DNA of 64,000 bases from NCBI GenBank assembly GCA_944385365.1, contig CALWWW010000003.1:1-64000 (forward strand), read 5' to 3'. The translations under genes and the position numbers were made by a program. Origin of the DNA: an uncultured Oscillospiraceae bacterium (GTDB lineage Bacteria > Bacillota > Clostridia > Oscillospirales > Oscillospiraceae). This document shows, in pieces, positions 53,922 through 63,379 of the stretch. The notes beneath the pieces were generated by a model. It was not told the DNA's origin, searched no databases, and saw only the letters and a list, made by a program, of their open reading frames with translations. Each line of letters begins with the position of its first letter. The stretch's first letter is position 1.

Positions 53922-54419
53922 ATGCTGCTAGGATTGTCCAAGATCATCGACTGCCCCGGTGGCATCGTTCCGTTTGAAATGACACTGGATTTGCGCGAAG
54001 AAACCTTCGGCGGCGGACGGCCGGTTACGGAGCCGGTACGCTGTACCGGACAGGTTCGCAACACAGCCGGTGTCCTGGTTCTCACCGGCACCCTGGAAAC
54101 GCGGCTCCACGGCACTTGCGACCGCTGCGCCACGGAATTTTCCCGGGAGGTGCGGTTCCCTGTGGAGGCCATTCTGGTCCGGGAACTGGCCGACGAGGAC
54201 AACGCCGACGAGTGGACGTTCCTGCTGGACGGCGACAACGCCGACCTGGACGACATTATGACTACGGCCTTTGTGTTGTCCATGGATTCCAAGCTCCTGT
54301 GCAGCGAGGACTGTAAAGGACTTTGCGCCCAATGCGGCAAGAACCTCAACGAGGGACCTTGCCAGTGCAAACCCGATGTGGATCCACGCTTTGCTGCGTT
54401 GCAGCAGCTTTTACAATAA
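53922..54419 (+). CDS. yceD: YceD (DUF177) family protein
   Basis: 165 aa: PFEMTLDLREE, GQVRNTAGVLVLTGTLETRLHGTCDRCATEF, then DNADLDDIMTTAFVLSMDSKLLCSEDCKGLCAQCGKNLNEGPCQC. The Cys residues are the DUF177 metal-type cluster. YceD sits with rpmF in most bacteria and is thought to assist 23S rRNA or L32 accumulation. The rpmF start is 47 bases downstream. Confidence 0.9.
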   Translation: MLLGLSKIIDCPGGIVPFEMTLDLREETFGGGRPVTEPVRCTGQVRNTAGVLVLTGTLETRLHGTCDRCATEFSREVRFPVEAILVRELADEDNADEWTFLLDGDNADLDDIMTTAFVLSMDSKLLCSEDCKGLCAQCGKNLNEGPCQCKPDVDPRFAALQQLLQ

Positions 54420-54466
54420 TTTACAAGCCCATGCCGAAAGGCATTTAGACCAAGGAGGTGTCACAA

Positions 54467-54652
54467 ATGGCTGTACCCAAGTGTAAAGTTTCCAAGGCAA
54501 GACGCGACAAGAGACGTAACTCTCACTGGAAGATTTCCATCCCCGGCGTAGTCGCTTGCCCCAAGTGCGGCGCTCCCCGTCTGCCCCACAGAGCATGCAA
54601 GGCTTGCGGAACATACAACGGACGTGAAGTCGTTGCTGTCGAGGCGAAGTAA
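54467..54652 (+). CDS. rpmF: 50S ribosomal protein L32
   Basis: 61 aa from ATG 54467, with [33 protein letters not shown] and the zinc-ribbon CPKCG...CKACG pairs define the zinc-binding form of L32. Confidence 0.96.
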   Translation: MAVPKCKVSKARRDKRRNSHWKISIPGVVACPKCGAPRLPHRACKACGTYNGREVVAVEAK

Positions 54653-54671
54653 GTCCCAATGCAAAGAAACT

Positions 54672-54706
54672 AAGAGGCCGGTCCTTGGATCTGCCTCTTT
54701 TTCTTT
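54672..54706 (+). terminator. terminator after rpmF
   Basis: AAGAGGC and GCCTCTT pair, followed by TTTTCTTTT. Confidence 0.7.
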
Positions 54707-54825
54707 TGCCTTCGACAGATATCGAGGGCCTTCCGGTTGACCCATCCGGCGGCCTGTGTCATAATAATAGAAGCAGCGCCGTCCCTTGAGACAGCGCGTT
54801 ACGGAACCCTATAGGAGGTGTCTGC

Positions 54826-56154
54826 ATGGCAAAGCCCATTGTAGCCATTGTGGGCCGGCCCAACGTGGGCAAGTCCCTGTTATTCAATAAACTGACCGGC
54901 CGCCGGACAGCCATCGTGGAGGACACGCCCGGCGTCACCCGGGACCGTCTTTACGGCGACTGCGAGTGGAACGGCCGGACCTTTTCCCTGGTGGATACCG
55001 GCGGCATCGAGCCGGGCACCGACAGCGAGATGCTGCAATTCATGCGCCGTCAGGCGGAAATCGCCATTGAGACGGCGGACGTCATCATCATGGTCACCGA
55101 TGTGACCGTGGGCCTCACCGCCGCCGACAGCGCCGTGGGCTCCATGCTGCAGCGCTCCAAAAAGCCCGTGGTTCTGGCCGTCAATAAATGCGACAGCGTG
55201 GGCCAGGTCAACGCTGACGTCTACGAGTTCTACGCCCTGGGCCTGGGCGACCCCATCGAGGTTTCCGCCGTCCACGGCCACGGCACCGGTGATCTGCTGG
55301 ATGCCTGTGTGGCCGCCTTTCCCGAAGAGGTAGAGGAGGAAGAGGACGAGGACGTCATCAAGGTGGCCATCATCGGCAAACCCAACGTGGGCAAGTCCAG
55401 CCTGCTCAACCGCATCCTGGGCGAAGAGCGCGTGATTGTATCCAACGTGGCCGGTACCACCCGGGACGCCATTGACAGCTATTTTGAAAACGAGCACGGC
55501 AAGTATCTGTTTATCGATACCGCCGGTATGCGCCGGAAGTCCAAGGTGGACGATGCCATTGAACGGTACAGCAACCTGCGGACCATCAGCGCCATCGAGC
55601 GGGCCGACGTCTGCCTGATTCTGGTGGATGCCCAGGAGGGTGTCACCGATCAGGACACCAAGATTGCCGGTCTGGCCCATGAAGCCGGTAAGGCCAGCAT
55701 CATCGTGGTCAACAAGTGGGACGCCGTGGAAAAGGACACCAACACCATGGCCAAGATGACCGAGGAAGTCCGCCGCGATCTGGCCTATATGACCTATGCG
55801 CCGGTGGTGTTCCTGTCGGCGCTGACGGGTCAGCGGGTTGACCGGATTTTTGAAGAGATCAACGCCGTGTCCAACGCTGCCGCCATGCGCATTACCACCG
55901 GTATGCTCAACAACATCCTGGAGGATGCCATGGCCCGGGTGCAGCCGCCGTCGGACAAGGGCCGCCGCCTGAAGATCTACTATATGACCCAGGCCGGCGT
56001 CAAGCCGCCCCACTTTGTCATCTTCTGCAACGACGCCCGGCTGTTCCATTTCTCCTATCAGCGGTATCTGGAAAATCAGATTCGTTCTGTGTTTGGTCTG
56101 GTGGGTACGCCGGTGCGGATCACCATCCGGCAGAAAGGGGATAAGGAGGGATGA
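54826..56154 (+). CDS. der: ribosome-assembly GTPase Der (EngA)
   Basis: 442 aa with two G domains in tandem: GRPNVGKSLLFN (about 9) and GKPNVGKSSLLN (about 184), each with DTxG (VDTGGIE, IDTAGM) and NKCD/NKWD. The C-terminal KH-like domain ends near TPVRITIRQK. It acts in 50S subunit assembly. AGGAGGTGTCTGC precedes the ATG. Its stop overlaps plsY (ATGA). Confidence 0.97.
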   Translation: MAKPIVAIVGRPNVGKSLLFNKLTGRRTAIVEDTPGVTRDRLYGDCEWNGRTFSLVDTGGIEPGTDSEMLQFMRRQAEIAIETADVIIMVTDVTVGLTAADSAVGSMLQRSKKPVVLAVNKCDSVGQVNADVYEFYALGLGDPIEVSAVHGHGTGDLLDACVAAFPEEVEEEEDEDVIKVAIIGKPNVGKSSLLNRILGEERVIVSNVAGTTRDAIDSYFENEHGKYLFIDTAGMRRKSKVDDAIERYSNLRTISAIERADVCLILVDAQEGVTDQDTKIAGLAHEAGKASIIVVNKWDAVEKDTNTMAKMTEEVRRDLAYMTYAPVVFLSALTGQRVDRIFEEINAVSNAAAMRITTGMLNNILEDAMARVQPPSDKGRRLKIYYMTQAGVKPPHFVIFCNDARLFHFSYQRYLENQIRSVFGLVGTPVRITIRQKGDKEG

Positions 56155-56783
56155 GCTTGTTCTGGCTGTTCTTTGCAATTACGGCTGTTGCAGGATATCT
56201 GCTGGGCAATCTCAACGGCGCCATCCTGATTTCCCGTCTGGTCATGAAGGAGGACGTCCGCACCAAGGGCAGCGGCAACGCGGGCCTGACCAACTTTCAC
56301 CGCACCTACGGTGGCCTGTCCACCTTTCTGGTGCTGGGCATCGATGTGGTCAAGGCAGTGGCGGCGTCGCTCCTGGGCACCTGGCTCCTGGGCCGGTTCG
56401 GCTATGGGGATCTGGGCCGGATGCTGGGCGGATTCTGCGCGGTTTTGGGCCATATGTTCCCCATCGCGTTTCAGTTCCGCGGCGGCAAGGGCATTCTCAG
56501 CGCCGCCACCCTGGCGGCCATGATGGACTGGCGGCTCTTTCTGGCGCTGCTGGTGATGTTTGTCGTCGTGGTATACTTTACCAAATATGTTTCTTTGGGC
56601 TCCTGCCTGGGGGCGGTCCTGTTTGTCCCGGCCTTTTTTATCCTCTATCCGGGTCAGTGGGCCATCATTGTCCAGGCGGTGGTGTTGGCGGTTCTGGTGC
56701 TGTATAAGCACCGGAGTAATATCCGCAGACTGCTCAAAGGGGAGGAGAACAAGCTCTCGTTCCACAAAAAACAAAAAAGCTGA
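56151..56783 (+). CDS. plsY: acyl-phosphate:glycerol-3-phosphate acyltransferase
   Basis: 210 aa with five membrane helices and PlsY signatures: GNLNGAILISRL, KGSGNAGLTNFHRTYG, GHMFPIAFQFRGGKGI. It adds the first acyl chain to glycerol-3-phosphate. It overlaps der by four bases and precedes gpsA, which makes its substrate. Confidence 0.95.
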   Translation: MSLFWLFFAITAVAGYLLGNLNGAILISRLVMKEDVRTKGSGNAGLTNFHRTYGGLSTFLVLGIDVVKAVAASLLGTWLLGRFGYGDLGRMLGGFCAVLGHMFPIAFQFRGGKGILSAATLAAMMDWRLFLALLVMFVVVVYFTKYVSLGSCLGAVLFVPAFFILYPGQWAIIVQAVVLAVLVLYKHRSNIRRLLKGEENKLSFHKKQKS

Positions 56784-56822
56784 TTGAAAAGCTGACTGTG
56801 TCGATTCAAGGAGGCGACGGAT

Positions 56823-57818
56823 ATGGAAATTGCAGTGGTAGGCAGCGGCGGTTGGGGCACGGCTCTGGCACGGCTGCTGGTAAAAAACGGCCATGAGGTC
56901 ACTTTGTGGTCGTTCCATGAGCAGGAGGCCCGGACGCTGTCCGAGACCCGGGAAAATCCGCTGCTCAAGGGCGTGACGCTGCCGGATATGCATTTTACCA
57001 GCGACCCGGCCTGTGTGGCGGGCAAAAAACTGGTGGTCATGGCGTCGCCGTCCTTTGCTGTGCGCGCCACGGCGGAGCGGGTGGCGCCCCATCTGCGGGA
57101 GGACGCGGTTCTGATCTCCGTGTCCAAGGGTATTGAAGCCGGTACGTCCAAGCGGCTCAGCGAGATTCTCCGGGAGGTCACAGGCCGGACCGTGGCGGTG
57201 CTCTGCGGCCCGTCCCACGCCGAGGAAGTAGCACGGGATATCCCCACGGGCTGTGTGGCAGCCTGCGAAGACATTGCCGTGGCGGAGATGGTGCAGGATG
57301 TCTTTATGAACGAGCGGTTCCGGGTCTACGCCAGCACCGATGTGGTGGGCGTGGAACTGGGCGCGGCGCTGAAAAACGTCATTGCCCTCTGCGCGGGCAT
57401 CTCTGACGGCATGGGCTTCGGCGACAACACCAAAGCGCTGCTGATGACCCGCGGCTTAACCGAAGTGGCCCGCCTGGGTGTGGCCATGGGCGGCAAACAG
57501 GAGACCTTCGCCGGACTGGCCGGTGTGGGCGACCTGATCGTCACCTGTACGTCCATGCATTCCCGCAACCGCCGGGCTGGTATTCTTATTGGCCAGGGCA
57601 AGGATGTCCAGGCCGCCATGGAAGAGGTGGGCGCTGTGGTAGAGGGCTACTACGCCGCCAAATCCGCCTATGAACTGGCGGAAAAGGCCCATGTGGAGAT
57701 GCCCATTGTCCGGCAGGCGTACGCCACCCTCTATGAGGGCTGCGACCCCGGCAAAGCCCTGCATGCCCTCATGGGCCGCGATAAACGTCATGAATTTGAA
57801 GATGCCGGCTGGAATTGA
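56823..57818 (+). CDS. gpsA: NAD(P)H-dependent glycerol-3-phosphate dehydrogenase
   Basis: 331 aa. NAD fold VVGSGGWGTALARLL, GPSHAEEVA, VVGVELGAALKNVIALCAGI (catalytic Lys), GDNTKALLMTRG. It makes glycerol-3-phosphate for PlsY and teichoic acids. Third gene of der-plsY-gpsA; AAGGAGGCGACGGAT precedes the ATG. Confidence 0.96.
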   Translation: MEIAVVGSGGWGTALARLLVKNGHEVTLWSFHEQEARTLSETRENPLLKGVTLPDMHFTSDPACVAGKKLVVMASPSFAVRATAERVAPHLREDAVLISVSKGIEAGTSKRLSEILREVTGRTVAVLCGPSHAEEVARDIPTGCVAACEDIAVAEMVQDVFMNERFRVYASTDVVGVELGAALKNVIALCAGISDGMGFGDNTKALLMTRGLTEVARLGVAMGGKQETFAGLAGVGDLIVTCTSMHSRNRRAGILIGQGKDVQAAMEEVGAVVEGYYAAKSAYELAEKAHVEMPIVRQAYATLYEGCDPGKALHALMGRDKRHEFEDAGWN

Positions 57819-57879
57819 CGAATGATTGTGATTTTTGTACGATTGAAAGATTAAATTTTGTTTAAGATTCTAATTTTTA

Positions 57880-57908
57880 TTGTAAATCGCACAAAGATGC
57901 GCTATACT
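57880..57908 (+). promoter_or_regulatory. promoter of the second CmpB-family gene
   Basis: TTGTAA (57880-57885), 17 bases, TATACT (57903-57908). Confidence 0.65.
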
Positions 57909-57976
57909 AATGACACAAATCCTAGGGGCGGCAGCGCTGGTTCTCTGCCTGCCGCCTGTCGTAAAAGGTGATAAAA

Positions 57977-58549
57977 ATGAGGACCATGTTTTATCCGGAA
58001 GCCGTGTCGCTCTCGGTGCTGATCAACGTGTTCTTTCTTTACAGCTTTTTGGGATGGGTTATGGAATGTATCGTCATTCGCCGGGAGAAGGGCCATTGGG
58101 AAAACCGCGGCTTTGCCCACAGTCCCTTCTGCATTATCTACGGTTTCGGCTCCATGCTGGGCTATGCGGCGCTGAACCCCTTGGCGGATAATTTGGTGCT
58201 GCTGTTTTTTGTCGGCGCTCTGACGGCCACGGCCTTTGAATATCTGGTGGGCCGGGCCATGCAGCGTCTGTTCGGCGATTTCTGGTGGGACTATTCGGAG
58301 AAGAAATTCAACTATAAGGGGATTCTCTGCCTGGAAAGCACCATGGGCTGGGGACTGCTGGCGCTGTTTGTCATCCTGTTTTTGCATAAAACAGTGTTCT
58401 GGCTGGTGCTCCGCCTGTCGGACCGGACCAGCTGGTGGCTGTCCTTTGGTCTCAGCGTGATTTATCTGGTGGATTTCATTTTCAGCGCCAAGAAGGCCCG
58501 CCGAGAGTATCGCGGTGAGCTGGAGATGGGGAAGGAGGAACAGTCTTGA
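57977..58549 (+). CDS. CmpB-type putative ABC permease (PF06541 family), second copy
   Basis: 190 aa from ATG 57977 (AAAGGTGATAAAA). FLYSFLGWVMECIVIRREKG, WENRGFAHSPFCIIYGFGS is the family pattern. Five helices. Function unknown. The next start overlaps its stop (TTGA). Diverged from the copy at 40728-41297. Confidence 0.8.
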   Translation: MRTMFYPEAVSLSVLINVFFLYSFLGWVMECIVIRREKGHWENRGFAHSPFCIIYGFGSMLGYAALNPLADNLVLLFFVGALTATAFEYLVGRAMQRLFGDFWWDYSEKKFNYKGILCLESTMGWGLLALFVILFLHKTVFWLVLRLSDRTSWWLSFGLSVIYLVDFIFSAKKARREYRGELEMGKEEQS

Positions 58550-59031
58550 GTGTACGGTTGCCCCAGGACCCTCTGTACCGCGCCGCCATTGCCGACCTGT
58601 GGGAGCATGAGGCGGTGCAGTCCATGGCGCAGTTTATGCAGCACGGTACCACCAGCTGCCTGCACCACTGTGTCAATGTGTCCTATCTCAGCTATTGCTA
58701 TTGCCGGGACCGGGGACTGGATGCCCGGGCTGCCGCCCGGGGCGGGCTTCTGCACGACCTGTTCCTCTATGACTGGCATACGTACCGCCCGGCCAAGGGC
58801 GAGTTGCTCCACGGCTTTGAGCACCCCCGCAAGGCGCTGCAAAACGCCCGGAAGTATTTCGACCTGACGCCGGTGGAAGAGGATATCATTCTGCGCCATA
58901 TGTGGCCCCTGACCCGTTACATGCCGGCCACGGCCGAGGGCAGAGTGGTGACCATGTTTGATAAATATGTCAGTCTCATGGAAACATTCCGCGTACCGGT
59001 GCGGATTCCCACGCCTCTGGCGGAAGTTTAA
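58546..59031 (+). CDS. HD-domain phosphohydrolase-like protein
   Basis: 161 aa from TTG 58546, with GGAGGAACAGTC. Metal ligands in HHCVNVSYLSY and GGLLHDLFLYDWH (HD), then RHMWPLTRYMP further on. HD proteins hydrolyse phosphate esters such as nucleotides; the substrate is unknown. It overlaps the CmpB-family gene by four bases, so the two are coupled. Confidence 0.85.
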   Translation: MSVRLPQDPLYRAAIADLWEHEAVQSMAQFMQHGTTSCLHHCVNVSYLSYCYCRDRGLDARAAARGGLLHDLFLYDWHTYRPAKGELLHGFEHPRKALQNARKYFDLTPVEEDIILRHMWPLTRYMPATAEGRVVTMFDKYVSLMETFRVPVRIPTPLAEV

Positions 59032-59048
59032 ATCCTATATTGTGCCAA

Positions 59049-59093
59049 CAGGCCCGTTGCAGAACAGTTTGATTCTGCAACGGGCCTGTTTTT
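59049..59093 (+). terminator. terminator after the HD-domain gene
   Basis: CAGGCCCGTTGCAGAA (59049-59064) pairs perfectly with TTCTGCAACGGGCCTG (59073-59088), followed by five T. Confidence 0.9.
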
Positions 59094-59157
59094 ATGACAT
59101 TCTGAAAAATACACAAAAATGAGATTGTATAAACAATGAAATTTTTACAGTAAATAC

Positions 59158-59209
59158 TGCATAAATTCTTATTTATGCACTTTACATACAGTCTGATCAG
59201 TGGTAGAAT
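59158..59209 (+). promoter_or_regulatory. palindromic operator and promoter of dapF-dapL
   Basis: A perfect inverted repeat TGCATAAAT-N4-ATTTATGCA (59158-59179) lies directly against the promoter TTTACA (59181-59186), 17 bases, TAGAAT (59204-59209). The palindrome is ARG-box-like but longer. A regulator bound here would sit at the -35. Confidence 0.65.
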
Positions 59210-59238
59210 TGGTGCATATTTTTGCGGGAGGTGGGGAC

Positions 59239-60108
59239 ATGCAGCTGCGTTTCACAAAAATGCAGGGAATTGGCAACGATTATGTTTATGTATGGGGGAC
59301 AGTGCCGCCAGTGCAGGATATACAGCGGCTGGCCCGGGTGGTCAGTCACCGGCGGTTCGGCGTCGGCGGCGACGGGCTGATCCTGATTCTGCCCAGCGAA
59401 CAGGCGGATTTCCAGATGCGCATTTTCAATGCCGACGGCTCCGAGGGCCGCATGTGCGGCAACGGCATCCGCTGCGTGGGCAAATACGTCCACGACCGGG
59501 GCCTGACAGACAAGACCCATCTCCTGGTGGAAACGCTGTCCGGTATCCGGGAGCTGTGGCTCCATCTGGACGGACAGGGACAGACGGAATCGGTCACCGT
59601 GGACATGGGAAAACCCATTTGGGACCCGGCGGCCATACCGGTGGACACCAGTCTGCCGCGGTTTGTGGCCCAGCCGGTGACCGCCGGCGGCGTCACCTAT
59701 GTGATGACCTGCGTCAGTATGGGCAATCCCCACGGCGTCATCTTCTGCGAGGATGTGGACGGTCTGGATTTGGAACGCATTGGCCACGGCCTGGAATGCC
59801 ACCCTCTGTTCCCGGAACGGATTAACACGGAGTTTGTCCGGGTTCTGGACCGGACCCGATTACAGATGCGGGTATGGGAACGGGGCAGCGGCGAGACAAT
59901 GGCCTGTGGGACCGGCGCATGTGCGGCAGTGGCCGCGGCGGTGGAGCAGGGATTCTGTCCCTGTGACACGGACATTACGGTGCAGCTCCGGGGCGGCGAT
60001 CTGACCATTTGCCAGAAACCGGACGGCACGATCCGCATGGGCGGACCGGCGGCCTTTGTGTTTGACGGGGTCATGGAGTATTGCGAGGAAGGAAGTAACG
60101 GAAAATGA
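59239..60108 (+). CDS. dapF: diaminopimelate epimerase
   Basis: 289 aa from ATG 59239 (GGGAGGTGGGGAC). MQGIGNDYVYV, the first catalytic Cys in MCGNGIRCVGKY and the second in ACGTGACAAV. It converts LL- to meso-diaminopimelate for peptidoglycan and lysine. Its stop overlaps the dapL start, so substrate maker and epimerase are coupled. Confidence 0.96.
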   Translation: MQLRFTKMQGIGNDYVYVWGTVPPVQDIQRLARVVSHRRFGVGGDGLILILPSEQADFQMRIFNADGSEGRMCGNGIRCVGKYVHDRGLTDKTHLLVETLSGIRELWLHLDGQGQTESVTVDMGKPIWDPAAIPVDTSLPRFVAQPVTAGGVTYVMTCVSMGNPHGVIFCEDVDGLDLERIGHGLECHPLFPERINTEFVRVLDRTRLQMRVWERGSGETMACGTGACAAVAAAVEQGFCPCDTDITVQLRGGDLTICQKPDGTIRMGGPAAFVFDGVMEYCEEGSNGK

Positions 60109-61286
60109 TCATGCTCAACGAACAGTATCAGGATTTGACGCCCAGCTATCTCTTTGCTGAGGTGGCCCGCCGGGCGGCGGCCTTTGCCCAGGCCCATCCC
60201 GAAAAAGAGATCATCAAGCTCAGCATTGGTGATGTGACCCGGCCCCTGGCTCCCGCCGTCATCGCCGCCATGCATAAGGCGGTGGACGAGATGGGGCAGG
60301 CCGCCACCTTCCACGGCTACGGCCCGGAGCAGGGCTACGGCTTTCTGCGGCAGGCCATTGGCCGCTATTATCAAAGCTTCGGCGTGGAGCTGGAGGACGA
60401 CGAAATTTTTGTGTCCGACGGTGCAAAAAGCGACCTGGCCAACATCACCGATTTATTTGACCGGGATAACAAGGTGTTGATTCCGGACCCGGTGTATCCG
60501 GTCTATGTGGACACCAATATCATGAACGGCCGGAAAATTATCTACCTGGAGGCCAACGAGGCCAATGGGTTTTTGCCCGCGCCGCCGGAGTTTGAAGCCG
60601 ATCTGGTCTATCTGTGCTCGCCCAACAACCCCACCGGCGCGGTGTATAACCGGGAGCAGCTGAAGGCATGGGTGGACTATGCCAACCGCTGGGGCGCGGT
60701 ATTGCTCTTCGACGCGGCCTATGAGTCCTTTATCACCGACCCCGATCTGCCCCGCAGCATTTTCGAGATTCCCGGCGCCAGAACCTGCGCCATTGAATTC
60801 TGCTCCCTGTCCAAAACGGCGGGCTTCACGGGTACCCGCTGCGGCTATACGGTGGTGCCGCAGGAGCTGGCCTTTGACAACATGAGCCTCAACCACATGT
60901 GGAACCGCCGCCAGACCACCAAGTTCAACGGTGTGCCCTATGTGGTCCAGCGTGCGGCAGAGGCGGCGTTTACCGACGAAGCTAGGGAACAAATTCGCGC
61001 TTCCATCGCCTATTATCAGGAAAACGCCCGCGTCATTGCCGCCGGTCTCGACCGGCTGGGCATTGCCTACACCGGCGGCGTCAACTCGCCGTATCTCTGG
61101 ATGCGCTGCCCCAACGGCATGGGCTCCTGGGAGTTTTTCGACGACCTGCTGCAAAAGGCCGCCGTGGTGGGTACGCCCGGCGAGGGTTTCGGCAGCTGCG
61201 GCAAGGGGTATTTCCGCCTGACGGCCTTCGGCGATCACGACAAGACCGTGGAAGCCATGGAGCGGATTCAGAAAGCCTACGGCTGA
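60105..61286 (+). CDS. dapL: LL-diaminopimelate aminotransferase
   Basis: 393 aa. IIKLSIGDVTRPLAPAVI, GYGPEQGYGFLR, FVSDGAKSDLANI, CSPNNPTGAVY, and the PLP Lys in CSLSKTAGFTGTRCGY. DapL makes LL-diaminopimelate straight from tetrahydrodipicolinate, bypassing DapD/C/E. Either ATG 60105 or 60111 could be used. It forms an operon with dapF. Confidence 0.95.
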   Translation: MIMLNEQYQDLTPSYLFAEVARRAAAFAQAHPEKEIIKLSIGDVTRPLAPAVIAAMHKAVDEMGQAATFHGYGPEQGYGFLRQAIGRYYQSFGVELEDDEIFVSDGAKSDLANITDLFDRDNKVLIPDPVYPVYVDTNIMNGRKIIYLEANEANGFLPAPPEFEADLVYLCSPNNPTGAVYNREQLKAWVDYANRWGAVLLFDAAYESFITDPDLPRSIFEIPGARTCAIEFCSLSKTAGFTGTRCGYTVVPQELAFDNMSLNHMWNRRQTTKFNGVPYVVQRAAEAAFTDEAREQIRASIAYYQENARVIAAGLDRLGIAYTGGVNSPYLWMRCPNGMGSWEFFDDLLQKAAVVGTPGEGFGSCGKGYFRLTAFGDHDKTVEAMERIQKAYG

Positions 61287-61307
61287 GCGTTTCAACTTTA
61301 TGATTGC

Positions 61308-61357
61308 AGCGGCGTGGCCGGATTCCAACAGGGAATCCGGCCACGCCGCTTTTTTTA
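61308..61357 (+). terminator. terminator after dapL
   Basis: A 19-bp perfect stem (61308-61326 with 61332-61350) and seven T. Confidence 0.92.
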
Positions 61358-61546
61358 AAGCAGGGGAGCGGTGTCCATGCCTGACGGACGTCTCGGAGAA
61401 TGTATCTGATTTTACAGAGATTTAACAAAACATTTTTTGCAATGGTTCTTGCACAATGGCCCTTGCCCTGTTATGATATGAATGTAAAGATTTGTTGAAA
61501 ATTGTGTAAAAGAAAAAACATTTGTGGAAATGAGAGGTATCGTCAT

Positions 61547-63331
61547 ATGACTCCTACCGGCTACATCCTGCAAGTCATCTCCCTGTTGGGCGGTCTGGCC
61601 CTGTTCCTGTTCGGCATGGATATCATGGGCAAGGCCCTGGAGCGGCAGGCAGGCGGCAAGCTGCAGACCATCCTGGCGCAGATGAGCTCCACCCCCATCA
61701 AGGGCTTCATTCTGGGCCTGGCCGTCACTGCGGTCATTCAGTCGTCCTCGGCTACCACCGTCATGGTCGTCGGCTTCGTAAACTCCGGTATCATGATGCT
61801 GCGGCAGGCCATCAGCATTATCATGGGCGCCAACGTGGGTACCACGGTCACGTCCTGGATTCTGTCCCTGTCCAGCCTGGAGGGCGAGAGCTTCCTGGTG
61901 CAGGTCTTCAAGCCCACCACTCTGGCGCCCCTCTGCGGCATCATCGGCATTGTGCTGTTCATGGCCAGCAAGAGCGAGAAGAAGAAGGGCGTGGGCACCA
62001 TTCTCCTGGGCTTCACCACGCTGATGACCGGCATGGAGCTCATGTCCGGTTCCATGGAGTTCCTGAAAAATGAGGAGTGGTTTGCCAACCTGTTCATTTC
62101 CTTCCAGAACCCCATTCTCGGCGTCATTGCCGGCGCGGTGCTGACGGGCATTATCCAGTCCTCCTCCGCTTCCGTCGGTATTTTGCAGGGTTTGTGCGTC
62201 ACCGGCGCTGTCACCTTCGGTGCGGCCATTCCCATCATCATGGGTCAGAACATCGGTACCTGTGTCACCGCCATGCTGGCCTCTGTGGGCACCACCAAGA
62301 ACGCCCGCCGCACGGCCATTGTCCACCTCTATTTCAACATCATCGGCGTGGTGATCTTCCTGACTCTGTTCTATATCATCAACGCCATCCATCCCTGGTC
62401 GTTCCTCAATGACCCCGCCGATGCCATGGGCATCGCCGTGGTGCATACCACCTTCAACCTGTGCGCCACCGCCGTACTGCTGCCCATGGGCCGCGTGCTG
62501 GAAAAGCTGGCCATGCGTACCATTCCCGACTCCAAGGAGCCGGAGCAGACGGCCCTGCTGGACGCCCGCCTGCTGGCTACGCCTGCCGTTGCTGTGCAGC
62601 GCGCCCGGGAAATCACCTGCCGTATGGCTCAGGACGCCCGTACCTGCTTCACCATGGCGGTGGACCTGACCCACAATTTCAACGAGCAGAAGCTGGAAGA
62701 GCTGCGGGAGAAAGAGGACGTCACCGACCAGTACGAGGACGCTCTGGGCTCCTATCTGGTCAAGCTGTCGGCGGAGAATCTGGCAGTGGAGGATAACCGC
62801 CGTCTCAACACCCTGCTGTACACCATCGGCGATTTTGAACGAATTGCCGACCACGCCGTGGCCATCGGCGTCGCCGGTCAGGAGATCAAGGAAAAACCCG
62901 TCAACTTCTCGTCCCAGGCCAAGGAAGAGCTGGCCGTTCTGGAACGCGCCGTGGGCGACGTGCTGGAGCGTACCGTCAGCGCCTTCGTGGATGTGGATTT
63001 GGAGAAGGCCGCCAAGATCGAGTCTCTGGAGCAGGTGGTCGATTCTCTGGTCCGCGAGATCAAATCCCGCCACATCGAACGTCTCCGCAAGGGCATTTGT
63101 ACGGTGGAATATGGCTTTGTCCTGGATGATCTGCTGACGGCCTATGAGAGAATTGCCGACCACTGTTCCTCTGTAGCGGTGGAAATGATGCAGATGTCCG
63201 CCGGTAAGATGGACCGCCACGAATACCTGGGCGCTCTGAAAGCCGGTAACCTGGACGAAAGCGCCCAGTTCAACCGCCGCTATCAGGAGTACAAAGAGCG
63301 CTACCTGTTCCCCGACGATCAGGAAAAGTAA
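61547..63331 (+). CDS. Na+/phosphate cotransporter family protein with PhoU domain
   Basis: 594 aa from ATG 61547 (GAGAGGTATCGTCAT). The NptA/YjbB-type half (about 1-330) carries two QSSSA repeats: VIQSSSATTVMVVGFVNSG and IIQSSSASVGILQG, with GANVGTT and GQNIGTC. The rest (about 370-590) is a PhoU-like four-helix domain (NRRLNTLLYTIGDFERIADHAV). It probably imports or exports phosphate with Na+. Single gene with a terminator. Confidence 0.93.
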   Translation: MTPTGYILQVISLLGGLALFLFGMDIMGKALERQAGGKLQTILAQMSSTPIKGFILGLAVTAVIQSSSATTVMVVGFVNSGIMMLRQAISIIMGANVGTTVTSWILSLSSLEGESFLVQVFKPTTLAPLCGIIGIVLFMASKSEKKKGVGTILLGFTTLMTGMELMSGSMEFLKNEEWFANLFISFQNPILGVIAGAVLTGIIQSSSASVGILQGLCVTGAVTFGAAIPIIMGQNIGTCVTAMLASVGTTKNARRTAIVHLYFNIIGVVIFLTLFYIINAIHPWSFLNDPADAMGIAVVHTTFNLCATAVLLPMGRVLEKLAMRTIPDSKEPEQTALLDARLLATPAVAVQRAREITCRMAQDARTCFTMAVDLTHNFNEQKLEELREKEDVTDQYEDALGSYLVKLSAENLAVEDNRRLNTLLYTIGDFERIADHAVAIGVAGQEIKEKPVNFSSQAKEELAVLERAVGDVLERTVSAFVDVDLEKAAKIESLEQVVDSLVREIKSRHIERLRKGICTVEYGFVLDDLLTAYERIADHCSSVAVEMMQMSAGKMDRHEYLGALKAGNLDESAQFNRRYQEYKERYLFPDDQEK

Positions 63332-63345
63332 AGAAGATAAAAAAG

Positions 63346-63379
63346 AAAAAAGTGCTGCCCGCCGGGCAGCACTTTTTTA
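63346..63379. terminator. bidirectional terminator
   Basis: AGTGCTGCCC and GGGCAGCACT pair around GCC; A-run before and T-run after. Confidence 0.85.

Noticed and set aside
61412-63220. A 602-codon minus-strand frame opposite the Na/Pi cotransporter
   Set aside because: His/Gly-rich mirror of the transporter; no start signal.
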